16,871 nt of DNA from an uncultured Pseudomonadota bacterium. Its GTDB lineage: Bacteria; Pseudomonadota; Gammaproteobacteria; Burkholderiales; Burkholderiaceae_C. The stretch covers positions 1 through 16,871 of the forward strand of contig ONTY01000003.1 of NCBI GenBank assembly GCA_900320815.1, read 5' to 3'. The translations under genes were made by a program, and so were the position numbers. The stretch's first letter is position 1. Each line of letters opens with the position of its first letter. Below the pieces are notes generated by a model that worked only from the letters and a program-made list of their open reading frames with translations, made no database searches and was not told the origin of the DNA. Of this stretch, positions 7,820 through 14,295 are shown piece by piece.

Positions 7820-8460
7820 TGCCGGCCTCCCGCGCAAAAGCGTTCGAGGTGGCGCGCAAAACGCTCGGCGGCCAATTCCAGCGCCAGCGTATATCCATCC
7901 ACACGGGCGCGGAAATAGCGCCAGAAAATCAGCGATGGAATGGCCACAATAAGACCGAATGCGGTGTTGTAGAGCGCCGTGGAGATACCGTGCGCAAGCA
8001 TGGTGGGGTTGCCGCCAGAGAGCGCGCCGGTAGACGCCTGCGAGCCGAAAATCTCAATCATGCCAATGACGGTGCCCAGCAGCCCAAGCAGCGGTGCGGC
8101 AGAGGCGATGGTGCCCAGCGCGGGCAAATACCGCTCCATCTGGTGCGCCACGCTGCGGCCTGCGGCCTGCATAGCGGCGCGCACGTCGCCCGGTGTGCTG
8201 TGCGGGTTTTGGTTGAGGGCGCGCCAGCCGGCAGCAAGCACTTCGCCAAGCGCACAGTTTTCAGCCAGTTGCGCGGCAATATCGGGCGTGGGAACGGAGT
8301 TGCGCGAAATGCCAATTGCCTCATCGAGCAGGTTACTGCTGCCTAAAATGCGCGAACTTTTGAGTTTGATGAAACGTTCAATAATGAACGCCAGCGCCAG
8401 AATGGAACACAAAATCAGCGGCCAGATGGGCCAGCCAGCGGCTTGTATGATGGACAGCAA
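7816..8460 (-). CDS. exbB: MotA/TolQ/ExbB proton channel family protein
   Basis: This is the channel partner of ExbD. It has an N-terminal membrane segment (about 9-28, WPIWPLILCSILALAFIIE), a cytoplasmic loop, and two further segments in the conserved block around LGTIASAAPLLGLLGTVIGM and ALYNTAFGLIVAIPSLIFW, the ExbB/TolQ family core. The length is 214 residues. The start is TTG at 8458-8460 with AGGA about nine bases upstream; no nearer ATG is in frame. It heads a minus-strand unit exbB-exbD-lpxK and diverges from xseA across a gap of about 230 bases. No Fur box could be identified with confidence. Confidence 0.9.
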   Translation of the reverse strand: MLSIIQAAGWPIWPLILCSILALAFIIERFIKLKSSRILGSSNLLDEAIGISRNSVPTPDIAAQLAENCALGEVLAAGWRALNQNPHSTPGDVRAAMQAAGRSVAHQMERYLPALGTIASAAPLLGLLGTVIGMIEIFGSQASTGALSGGNPTMLAHGISTALYNTAFGLIVAIPSLIFWRYFRARVDGYTLALELAAERFARHLERFCAGGRQ

Positions 8461-8483
8461 GATGTTTTTCCTGTGTGTTTGGC

Positions 8484-8509
8484 GCCTGCACGCCCGGCAG
8501 GCTTTTTTT
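8484..8509 (+). terminator. Terminator-like hairpin in the exbB/xseA divergent gap
   Basis: GCCTGC (8484-8489) pairs with GCAGGC (8497-8502) across a 7-base loop and is followed by seven T bases (8503-8509). In shape it is an intrinsic terminator for + strand transcription, yet no + strand gene ends just upstream. Confidence 0.6.
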
Positions 8510-8693
8510 CATGCGGATGGGCGTCGATGCGAAAGGGGTGGATTATGGCGCAGCACGCCGTTGGCAGCAGGTGCCAGCGTGTCAACCGTGGCTGTGCAGG
8601 AGTTTGTGGGAGAGTGTGTGCATCCAGCGCCCCGAACGCGCAGCCATGCGCCCAGCGCCGCTGCGCCGCATATTCACTGAGGATGACGGTGTC

Positions 8694-9983
8694 ATGAACA
8701 GCCTTTTTGATGCGGTTCCGGCGCAGCCCTTTGTGTGGAGCGTGGCGGCGCTGGTGCGCGCTGTGGCCGATGCGCTGGATGCGCGCTTTACCCCTGTGGT
8801 GGTGCGCGGCGAGGTCAGCGGTTTGCACCGCGCGCCCAGCGGGCACCTTTATTTCGCTCTCAAAGACAGCAGTGCGCAGTTGCAGTGCGTGATGTACCGC
8901 AGCGCCACTGCGCGCCTGGCTTTTGCGCCGCGCGAAGGTGCGCTGGTGTGCGCCCGTGGGCGGCTGGCGGTGTATGCGCTGCGCGGCGGGCTGCAGCTGG
9001 TGGCCGAGCGCCTGCAGCTTGACGGGCAAGGCGCGCTGTTTGAGCAGTTTTTGCGGCTCAAAGCCAAGCTGGAAGCCGAGGGACTGTTCGCGCCAGAGCA
9101 CAAGCGCCCCCTGCCCACCATGCCGCGTGCCATCGGCCTGGTGACCTCCCTCTCCGCCGCCGCGCTGCACGACTTTTGCACCACGCTGGCGCGCCGCGCG
9201 CCGCAGGTGCGTGTGCTGCTGGCGCCCGCTGCTGTGCAAGGCAGCACCGCGCTCGCCGAACTGTGCGCCGCGCTGCAGCGGCTCTATGCGCTGGCAGGCG
9301 AGATTGACGCCATTGCCCTGGTGCGCGGCGGCGGCGCGCTGCAAGACCTGCACGCCTTCAATGATGAGCAGCTTGCCCGCACCATTGCCGCCAGCCCCGT
9401 GCCCACCGTCAGCGGCGTGGGGCATGAAACCGACTTCACCATCGCTGACTTTGCCGCTGATGTGCGCGCCCCCACACCCACTGCCGCCGCCGAACTCATC
9501 GCGCCAGAGCGCGCGCAGCTTTTTGCCGCGCTGGATGCTGCTGCGCGGCGCCTGAGTGCCGCCGTGCATCAGCGCCTGAACAGCGAAGCACAACGTCTGG
9601 ACTGGTTCGCCGCACGCTTGGCGCGCCCACAAGAAGCCGTGCAACGCGCCGCGCTGCACCTTGCCACTTTGCACGCACGGCTGCGCCACGCCAGCGACGC
9701 GCGTCTGGCTGCTGAGGCCGCGCGACTGGCGCAACTCGCCACCCGTTTGCCGCGCGCTCTGTCCGCTGTGCCAGAGCGCGAGCAAGTGCGCCTGGCGCAG
9801 CTTGCAGCGCGGCTGGCGGCACTCAGTCCGCAGCGCACCTTGGAGCGCGGCTTCGCCTGGCTGCAAACCGAGAGCGGCGCACCGCTGACCCGTGCCGCCG
9901 ACGCACACGCGGGGCAGCACATTGCCGCAATCCTTGGTGACGGTGAGGTGTTTGCGCGTGTGACCGGGCAAAAACTGCGCTGA
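8694..9983 (+). CDS. xseA: Exodeoxyribonuclease VII large subunit
   Basis: XseA is the catalytic subunit of exonuclease VII, which degrades single-stranded DNA from both ends together with the small subunit XseB. I start at ATG 8694 (MNSLFDAVPAQPFVWSVAAL), with GAGGA about ten bases upstream, giving 429 residues, a usual length. The N-terminal OB-fold shows VVVRGEVSGLH and SGHLYFALKDSSAQLQCVMY. The catalytic region shows PRAIGLVTSLSAAALHDF, then RGGGALQDLHAFNDE, VSGVGHETDFTIADFAADVR and APTPTAAAELI. A long Ala/Leu/Arg-rich helical stretch follows, and the end has LSPQRTLERGFAW and a VFARVTGQKL tail. The frame is open further upstream (to 8475) but that part looks non-coding. sodB follows after about 54 bases. 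Confidence 0.95.
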   Translation: MNSLFDAVPAQPFVWSVAALVRAVADALDARFTPVVVRGEVSGLHRAPSGHLYFALKDSSAQLQCVMYRSATARLAFAPREGALVCARGRLAVYALRGGLQLVAERLQLDGQGALFEQFLRLKAKLEAEGLFAPEHKRPLPTMPRAIGLVTSLSAAALHDFCTTLARRAPQVRVLLAPAAVQGSTALAELCAALQRLYALAGEIDAIALVRGGGALQDLHAFNDEQLARTIAASPVPTVSGVGHETDFTIADFAADVRAPTPTAAAELIAPERAQLFAALDAAARRLSAAVHQRLNSEAQRLDWFAARLARPQEAVQRAALHLATLHARLRHASDARLAAEAARLAQLATRLPRALSAVPEREQVRLAQLAARLAALSPQRTLERGFAWLQTESGAPLTRAADAHAGQHIAAILGDGEVFARVTGQKLR

Positions 9984-10037
9984 CTGCCTACACTGCGGCG
10001 CTTTTTCTAGCCGCCTCCCACGAAAGGAAAACACACG

Positions 10038-10622
10038 ATGCAACGCACCCTCACCCCTCCCCCCTACGCGCTTGACGCCCTCGCTCCCATCTATTCCAAA
10101 GAAACGATGGAATACCACTGGGGCAAACACCATAAAGCCTATGTTGACAAACTCAATGAGCTGCAGGCGGGCACTGAGTTTGAAAACATGCCGCTGGAAG
10201 ACGTTATCAAAAAAGCGCAAGGCGGCATCTATAACCAAGCGGCGCAAATCTCCAACCACGACTTTTTCTGGCAGTGCATGAAGCCGCAAGGAGGCGGCCA
10301 GCCCAGCGGCGCACTGCTGGCAGCGATTGAAAAAAAATGGGGCAGCTTTGACGCCTTCAAAAAAGCTTTCGCCGCCAGCGCCGCCGGCAATTTTGGCAGC
10401 GGCTGGACGTGGCTGGTGAAAAAAACGGATGGCACACTCGACATCGTCAACATGGGGGCAGCCGGCACGCCTCTGACTACGGGTGATGCGCGCATCCTGT
10501 GCATTGACGTGTGGGAACACGCCTACTACATTGACTACCGCAACGCGCGCCCCAAGTTCATTGAAGCATTTCTGGATAAATTGGTGAACTGGGGCTTTGC
10601 CGAAGCCAATTTTGGCGCCTGA
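10038..10622 (+). CDS. sodB: Iron-type superoxide dismutase
   Basis: SodB converts superoxide to oxygen and hydrogen peroxide in the cytoplasm. Metal ligands fit the Fe/Mn family: His27 (EYHWGKHHKAYV), His74 (SNHDFFW), Asp157 and His161 (DVWEHAYY). A glutamine at position 70 (AAQISNH) is the pattern of the iron type. The length is 194 residues, as expected. AAAGGA precedes the ATG by about ten bases. The gene lies 54 bases after xseA; a small stem (GCGGC/GCCGC, 9995-10014) sits in that gap, and a possible -10 TACACT (9989-9994) has no good -35, so a separate promoter is unproven. A strong terminator follows 24 bases after the stop. Confidence 0.96.
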   Translation: MQRTLTPPPYALDALAPIYSKETMEYHWGKHHKAYVDKLNELQAGTEFENMPLEDVIKKAQGGIYNQAAQISNHDFFWQCMKPQGGGQPSGALLAAIEKKWGSFDAFKKAFAASAAGNFGSGWTWLVKKTDGTLDIVNMGAAGTPLTTGDARILCIDVWEHAYYIDYRNARPKFIEAFLDKLVNWGFAEANFGA

Positions 10623-10642
10623 TCTCCAGGGCAAACCAGCAC

Positions 10643-10678
10643 AAAAGCCGCCCGCCACTTGCAGCGGGCGGCTTTTTT
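10643..10678. terminator. Bidirectional intrinsic terminator after sodB and the EamA gene
   Basis: GCCGCCCGC (10647-10655) pairs perfectly with GCGGGCGGC (10664-10672) across 8 bases. Six T bases follow (10673-10678) and four A bases precede (10643-10646), so it can stop transcription from both converging genes. Confidence 0.93.
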
Positions 10679-10694
10679 GTGTCAACAAACCGGC

Positions 10695-11795
10695 TCAAAG
10701 TACCTCATGCGCCAGCGCCGCGCCAAGAACCAAGGCAGCACCAATAAGCTGCGCGGCGCCAAATGGCTCGTGCAGCAGGAATATGGAAAGGGCAAGCGCC
10801 GCAGCCGGTTCTATGTAGCTGAGCATGGCAGCGCTTTGGGCGCGCAGCCCGTCCAGGCTGGAAAAATACATGGCATAGGCCACGCCGGTGTGCAGCACAC
10901 CGAGCAATAAAATCAGCGCCAACACGCAAACAGAGAGTGAAAACGGCGCTCCGCCGCCACTGCCGCCCGCCGTAAAAACTACGTAGGGAAAAATGGTGGC
11001 AGCGGCAGCAAGCAGTTCCACCGTCGTTTTGCCATATATATCGGGCACATGGATTTTTTTGTTCATGATAACCACCAGCGCATACAGCAGCGCACCGCCC
11101 AGACCAAACACAATGCCCTTGACGTGTGTGGCCGCCAATGCGCCCTGTGGCGCACCACCGCTGGCAATGCCAGAAACCAATGCCATGCCTGCTGCGGCGA
11201 TGGCGACGCAGGTGTTTTTTTTGAGTGTGATTTTCTCGCCAAACACCAGCGGCGAGAGCGTTATTAAAATCACCGGCTGCATGGCGTAGCACAGCGTGGC
11301 GACGGCAATGGTGGTGTAACGGTAGGCTTCAAACAGCAGTATCCAGTTTGTGCCCAGAACAAAGCCGGCAAGCGTGAGCGGCAGGATGTGCCTTTTTTCT
11401 ACGCCAAGGCGCAGCGTGCCGTTTTTGAACGCGGCAAATCCCCACAAAAACAGCCCGCCAATGGCGCCGCGTGTGCACGCCAGCGCCGCCGAAGAAAGCG
11501 GAATATGCCGCCGGAATACGCCAATGGAGCCATAAATGAGCATGGCGGCGACGATGAGCACCAGAGCGCGATGCGTGTGCGCCGGGGCAGCGGGTGAAGG
11601 TGAAGTTGTGGGTATGGAAGAGAGATACTCGTGTTTCTTATGTTTGGCTGCCGGCAAGATATGCAGGCAAACGTGAAATACCCGTTGCAAATGATGATGC
11701 GCCGTCCATGCAGCCCTTGTGGCTTGTGTTTTCGGTGCGTGCGCCAATGGGCACATGGCAGCGCAGGGAGTGGAGAATTTTTCGTCTCTATACAA
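10695..11795 (-). CDS. EamA/DMT-family transporter
   Basis: The protein is a ten-helix inner-membrane transporter of the drug/metabolite type with two EamA repeats; the substrate cannot be told. The first helix is ALVLIVAAMLIYGSIGVF; later helices include LTLAGFVLGTNWILLF, ITLSPLVFGEKITLKK and, in the second repeat, GVAYAMYFSSLDGLRAQSAAML and LSYIEPAAALALSIFLLHEPFG, the typical EamA ending. The open frame gives 366 residues, about 50 more than usual, and the extra N-terminus looks non-native: it runs through a hairpin repeat (11623-11684). TTG at 11657 would give 320 residues, a more normal size, while ATG 11795 and 11756 are alternatives; none has a convincing ribosome site. It converges on sodB and shares its terminator. 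Confidence 0.85.
   Translation of the reverse strand: MYRDEKFSTPCAAMCPLAHAPKTQATRAAWTAHHHLQRVFHVCLHILPAAKHKKHEYLSSIPTTSPSPAAPAHTHRALVLIVAAMLIYGSIGVFRRHIPLSSAALACTRGAIGGLFLWGFAAFKNGTLRLGVEKRHILPLTLAGFVLGTNWILLFEAYRYTTIAVATLCYAMQPVILITLSPLVFGEKITLKKNTCVAIAAAGMALVSGIASGGAPQGALAATHVKGIVFGLGGALLYALVVIMNKKIHVPDIYGKTTVELLAAAATIFPYVVFTAGGSGGGAPFSLSVCVLALILLLGVLHTGVAYAMYFSSLDGLRAQSAAMLSYIEPAAALALSIFLLHEPFGAAQLIGAALVLGAALAHEVL
11623..11684 (+). repeat. Dispersed hairpin repeat, copy 4
   Basis: The left arm is GATACTC (11624-11630), the stem-loop is TGCCGGC-AAGATA-TGCAGGCA (about 11649-11669) and the right arm is GTGAAATACCC (11673-11683). It lies within the 5' part of the EamA reading frame, and one candidate start codon (TTG 11657) falls inside it. 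Confidence 0.6.
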
Positions 11796-11853
11796 TACCC
11801 ATGATATTTATAGCGTTATGCCGGCAAGATAAGCGGGTATGTAGATGATACAG
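11791..11853 (+). repeat. Dispersed hairpin repeat, copy 5
   Basis: The left arm is AATACCC (11794-11800), the stem-loop is TGCCGGC-AAGATA-AGCGGGTA (about 11819-11840) and the right arm is GATGATACA. It shares the core TGCCGGCAAGATA with copy 4, and its right stem has diverged. The furthest upstream ATG for the EamA gene lies in it. Confidence 0.55.
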
Positions 11854-12156
11854 GCGTGAGTGCAGTATAGGTTCCATGAGTTGCGCCCCTGCAAAATCGG
11901 CGTTTGTACGTCAACGCTGGGGTAACAAAGCCAGAAAACTATGGAGGGGTATCCAGGTGAGTGCCTGTGCACGCTGTGTTTGTGTGTCAAGGTATCTGCA
12001 TATACTGTGGTAGTATATAACCAAATGCCCGCGATATTTGCGGGTAGCAGAAGGATACTCATACATTCTGTATTTGTGTGACCTTCCATGCCCGTGCTGT
12101 GTCTATGCAAAAGGCGCAGGGTATTTTTGCGTCAGCAATACGTCAATCGCTTTCTC
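11854..12156. other. Gene-free stretch with repeat copies
   Basis: I see no convincing gene here. A minus-strand open frame of 100 codons (11808-12110) covers most of it, but the composition is low-quality and it is made largely of repeat sequence. The stretch holds hairpin repeat copy 6 and two loosely similar segments (about 11956-11995 and 12065-12110) containing GTGCTGTGT and TTTGTGTG-type text, which may be an old partial duplication. Confidence 0.5.
12007..12060 (-). repeat. Dispersed hairpin repeat, copy 6 (inverted)
   Basis: Read on the minus strand it begins GAGTATCCTTC and ends TATATACTACCAC, matching copy 2 in reverse orientation. The stem-loop is GCCCGC-GATATTT-GCGGGT (12027-12045). 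It is the only clearly inverted copy, so the family is not simply a tandem duplication. Confidence 0.65.
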
Positions 12157-12402
12157 TTATTGCGCTTCATCGGGCATCTGGCGCCGTGCTTGTTCCATGA
12201 CTTGATTTGCCGCCTGCTGATAGTTCTGCTGGATGTTTTGGCTTTGTGCGCGCACTGTGGGGGCTGGCGTGGAGGCGGTGGCAGCGGGTGCGGGTATGGG
12301 CGTGGTGTTCAGGGTGTTGATTTGGGTGCGTGCCAGTTGCAGCACGATGAACAGGGCGGCCAACACACCAAGAATGCCGAAGATGCTGGCGACGATACGC
12401 AT
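12157..12402 (-). CDS. Small single-pass membrane protein, function unknown
   Basis: This is an 81-residue protein that I do not recognise. It starts at ATG 12400-12402 with AGGAG nine bases upstream. The N-terminus is one membrane segment (about 2-23, RIVASIFGILGVLAALFIVLQ), followed by an Ala/Pro/Thr-rich stretch (TPIPAPAATASTPAPT) and a Gln-rich helical tail ending ARRQMPDEAQ. The layout suggests an inner-membrane anchor with a periplasmic or cytoplasmic tail. It lies 19 bases after the stop of the YejF-like gene on the same strand, so it is probably co-transcribed with it, but nothing in the sequence shows a shared function. Confidence 0.75.
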   Translation of the reverse strand: MRIVASIFGILGVLAALFIVLQLARTQINTLNTTPIPAPAATASTPAPTVRAQSQNIQQNYQQAANQVMEQARRQMPDEAQ

Positions 12403-12421
12403 GGGGAAAAGCTCCTTTTTT

Positions 12422-14059
12422 TCAGGCAGGGGAAGAAGGCAAGGGCGCAGCCGCCGCCAGAAGCTGGCGCGTGTAGGGGTGCTGCGGCGCGCCAAGCACT
12501 TCGAGCGCCGCGCCGCTCTCGACGGCGTGCCCGTCCTTGAGCACCAGTACATCATGCGCCATGGCGCGCACCACGGCCACGTCGTGCGTAATGAGCAGAT
12601 ACGCTAGGCCGCGCTGGCGCTGCAGCTGCTGCAGCAGGGCAAGCACCTGCTGCTGGATGCTCACGTCCAGCGCGCTGGTTGGTTCGTCCAGCACCAGAAG
12701 CTGCGGGCGCACGATGAGCGCGCGCGCCAGTGCGATGCGCTGGCGCTGGCCGCCAGAGAACTCGTGCGGGTAGCGCATGAGCAGGCCGGGGAACTGTGCC
12801 TCTTGCAGCCCCACGTCTGAGAGCGCCTGCCGCACGCGCGCGAGGCGCTGGGCTTCATCAAGCTGCGGCTCGTGCACCTGCAAGCCTTCACCCACGATGG
12901 CGCCCAGCGTCATGCGCGGCGAAAGTGAGGAAAACGGATCCTGGAACACGAATTGCGCCACACGCCGCAGCGGGCGGTTGGCGCGCTCACTGGCGTCCCA
13001 CGCACGCCCGGCAATGTGCAGGCCGCCCTGCACCTGCGGGCGCGGCAGCAGGTTCAGCACCGCCTGCGCCAGCGTGGACTTGCCCGAACCCGATTCGCCA
13101 ATCACCCCCAGCGTGCGCGCGGGCGCCAGCGTGAAATTCACCTCCTGCAACGCCGTGAAGCTGCCCTTTTTGAACCAGCCGCGCACGCCCGGCAGCGGCG
13201 TGGGGTAGCGCACGCCCAGGCCGCTTGCCGCCAGCAGCGGTGCCGCGCCCGCACCGGCGTGTTCATCCACGTCACGCACCGGCGCGCTGGCCAGCAGCAT
13301 TTGTGTGTAGGGCTGCTGCGGGGCGGCGAATACATCCGCTGTGCGCCCCTGCTCCACGATGCGCCCGTGCTGCATCACCGCTACGCGGTCGGCAAAGCGG
13401 CGCACCAGCGGCAAGTCGTGCGTAATCAGCAGCACCGCCATGCCAGCCTCGCGGCGCAGCTCGTCCAGCAACTCCAGCATCTGCTGGCGCAGGCTCACAT
13501 CCAGCGCCGTCGTCGGTTCATCGGCCAGCAGCAGGCGCGGCGCGCACGCCAGCGCCATCGCAATCATGGCGCGCTGGCGCTGCCCGCCACTCAACTGGTG
13601 CGCGTAGGCGCGCGCCTTTTCCTGCGGCTGCGAAATGCCCGTGCGCCCCAAAAGCAGCGCCGCCTCGCGCGCTGCCTGCGCCGCGCCCATGCCGCGTTTG
13701 ATGCGCAGCACTTCGGCAATCTGCGCGCCCACCGGCATCAGCGGGTTGAGCGCCGTCATCGGCTCCTGAAAAATCATGGCGATTTCATCGCCACGCAGCG
13801 CACACATCTGGCGTTCTGACAGCGCGAGCAAATCGCGCTCCGACTGCCTAGGTGCGCGCCACAGTGCCTGCCCCTCAACGCGCGCGCCATGCAGCAGCCG
13901 CAGCAGAGCCAAAGCGGTGAGCGTCTTGCCTGACCCCGACTCGCCCACCAGCGCCAGCTTCTCGCCAGCTTCCAGCGCCAGCGACACGCCACGCACCAGC
14001 GGCGCAGCAGCGCCAAAGGTGACGTGCAGGTTGCTGACTTCAAGCAGGGGAGAGGGCAT
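12422..14059 (-). CDS. yejF: Double-ATPase subunit of a peptide/oligopeptide-type ABC importer (YejF-like)
   Basis: The 545-residue protein fuses two ATPase domains that in Dpp/Opp systems are separate D and F proteins; the fused form is typical of YejF and GsiA. Domain 1 has Walker A GESGSGKT (39-46), signature LSGGQRQRAMIAMAL and Walker B LLLADEPTTALDV. Domain 2 has GESGSGKSTLA, FSGGQRQRIALARAL and LLVLDEPTSALDV. Each ends with the HPYT or QPYT motif of the peptide-importer family. It would drive import of peptides or related solutes at the inner membrane. The permease and binding-protein genes are not in the window. I start at ATG 14059, just before the first ATPase domain, although no ribosome site is clear and the frame is open to 14152. 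The gene symbol is a best match to the family, not proven. Confidence 0.88.
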   Translation of the reverse strand: MPSPLLEVSNLHVTFGAAAPLVRGVSLALEAGEKLALVGESGSGKTLTALALLRLLHGARVEGQALWRAPRQSERDLLALSERQMCALRGDEIAMIFQEPMTALNPLMPVGAQIAEVLRIKRGMGAAQAAREAALLLGRTGISQPQEKARAYAHQLSGGQRQRAMIAMALACAPRLLLADEPTTALDVSLRQQMLELLDELRREAGMAVLLITHDLPLVRRFADRVAVMQHGRIVEQGRTADVFAAPQQPYTQMLLASAPVRDVDEHAGAGAAPLLAASGLGVRYPTPLPGVRGWFKKGSFTALQEVNFTLAPARTLGVIGESGSGKSTLAQAVLNLLPRPQVQGGLHIAGRAWDASERANRPLRRVAQFVFQDPFSSLSPRMTLGAIVGEGLQVHEPQLDEAQRLARVRQALSDVGLQEAQFPGLLMRYPHEFSGGQRQRIALARALIVRPQLLVLDEPTSALDVSIQQQVLALLQQLQRQRGLAYLLITHDVAVVRAMAHDVLVLKDGHAVESGAALEVLGAPQHPYTRQLLAAAAPLPSSPA

Positions 14060-14131
14060 GGGGCACAAGGAAGGGGGCAGCAGATTCAAACCGTACTGTA
14101 AAGAAGACAAGCATGCAGCTGTGCAATCCCT

Positions 14132-14137
14132 TACAAT
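14132..14137 (+). promoter_or_regulatory. Possible -10 element ahead of a 49-codon frame
   Basis: TACAAT sits eight bases before ATG 14146, so transcription would begin at or next to the start codon (a leaderless message). No good -35 is seen 17 bases upstream, which keeps this weak. Confidence 0.25.
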
Positions 14138-14145
14138 CTCCGCCC

Positions 14146-14295
14146 ATGCCATTTACCCCCCACTTTTTCCAAAAAATCATTAGTAAAATCAACAGCTTGG
14201 AAGCGTTTTTTCAAGGCTTCCAGACGGGTGTGCAGCGCCCCCGCCTGCCCGCTGCAGGCAAGGCGCCATTCATGAGCCAGGGGAGGTGCTCATGA
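14146..14295 (+). CDS. Possible small ORF or gene remnant, 49 codons
   Basis: The frame begins MPFTPHFFQKIISKINSLEA and ends in a TGA that overlaps the ATG of the next gene as ATGA. The overlap and the -10-like TACAAT directly upstream hint that it could be translated and coupled to the large membrane protein gene. The first 25 residues are an amphipathic, Phe-rich stretch; the rest is Arg/Pro/Gly-rich and looks less protein-like. I do not recognise it. It may instead be the 5' stump of a gene whose remainder was lost where the AT-rich locus begins, or chance. Two hairpins fall within it (14198-14222 and 14235-14266). Confidence 0.3.
   Translation: MPFTPHFFQKIISKINSLEAFFQGFQTGVQRPRLPAAGKAPFMSQGRCS

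Noticed and set aside
8475..8693. Upstream extension of the xseA frame to 8475
   Set aside because: The added residues do not look like family sequence, and the normal XseA N-terminus begins at ATG 8694.
11808..12110. A 100-codon minus-strand frame in the gap before the small membrane protein gene
   Set aside because: It is made largely of hairpin repeat sequence, has His/Thr/Tyr-rich text unlike a folded protein, and no ribosome site was seen.
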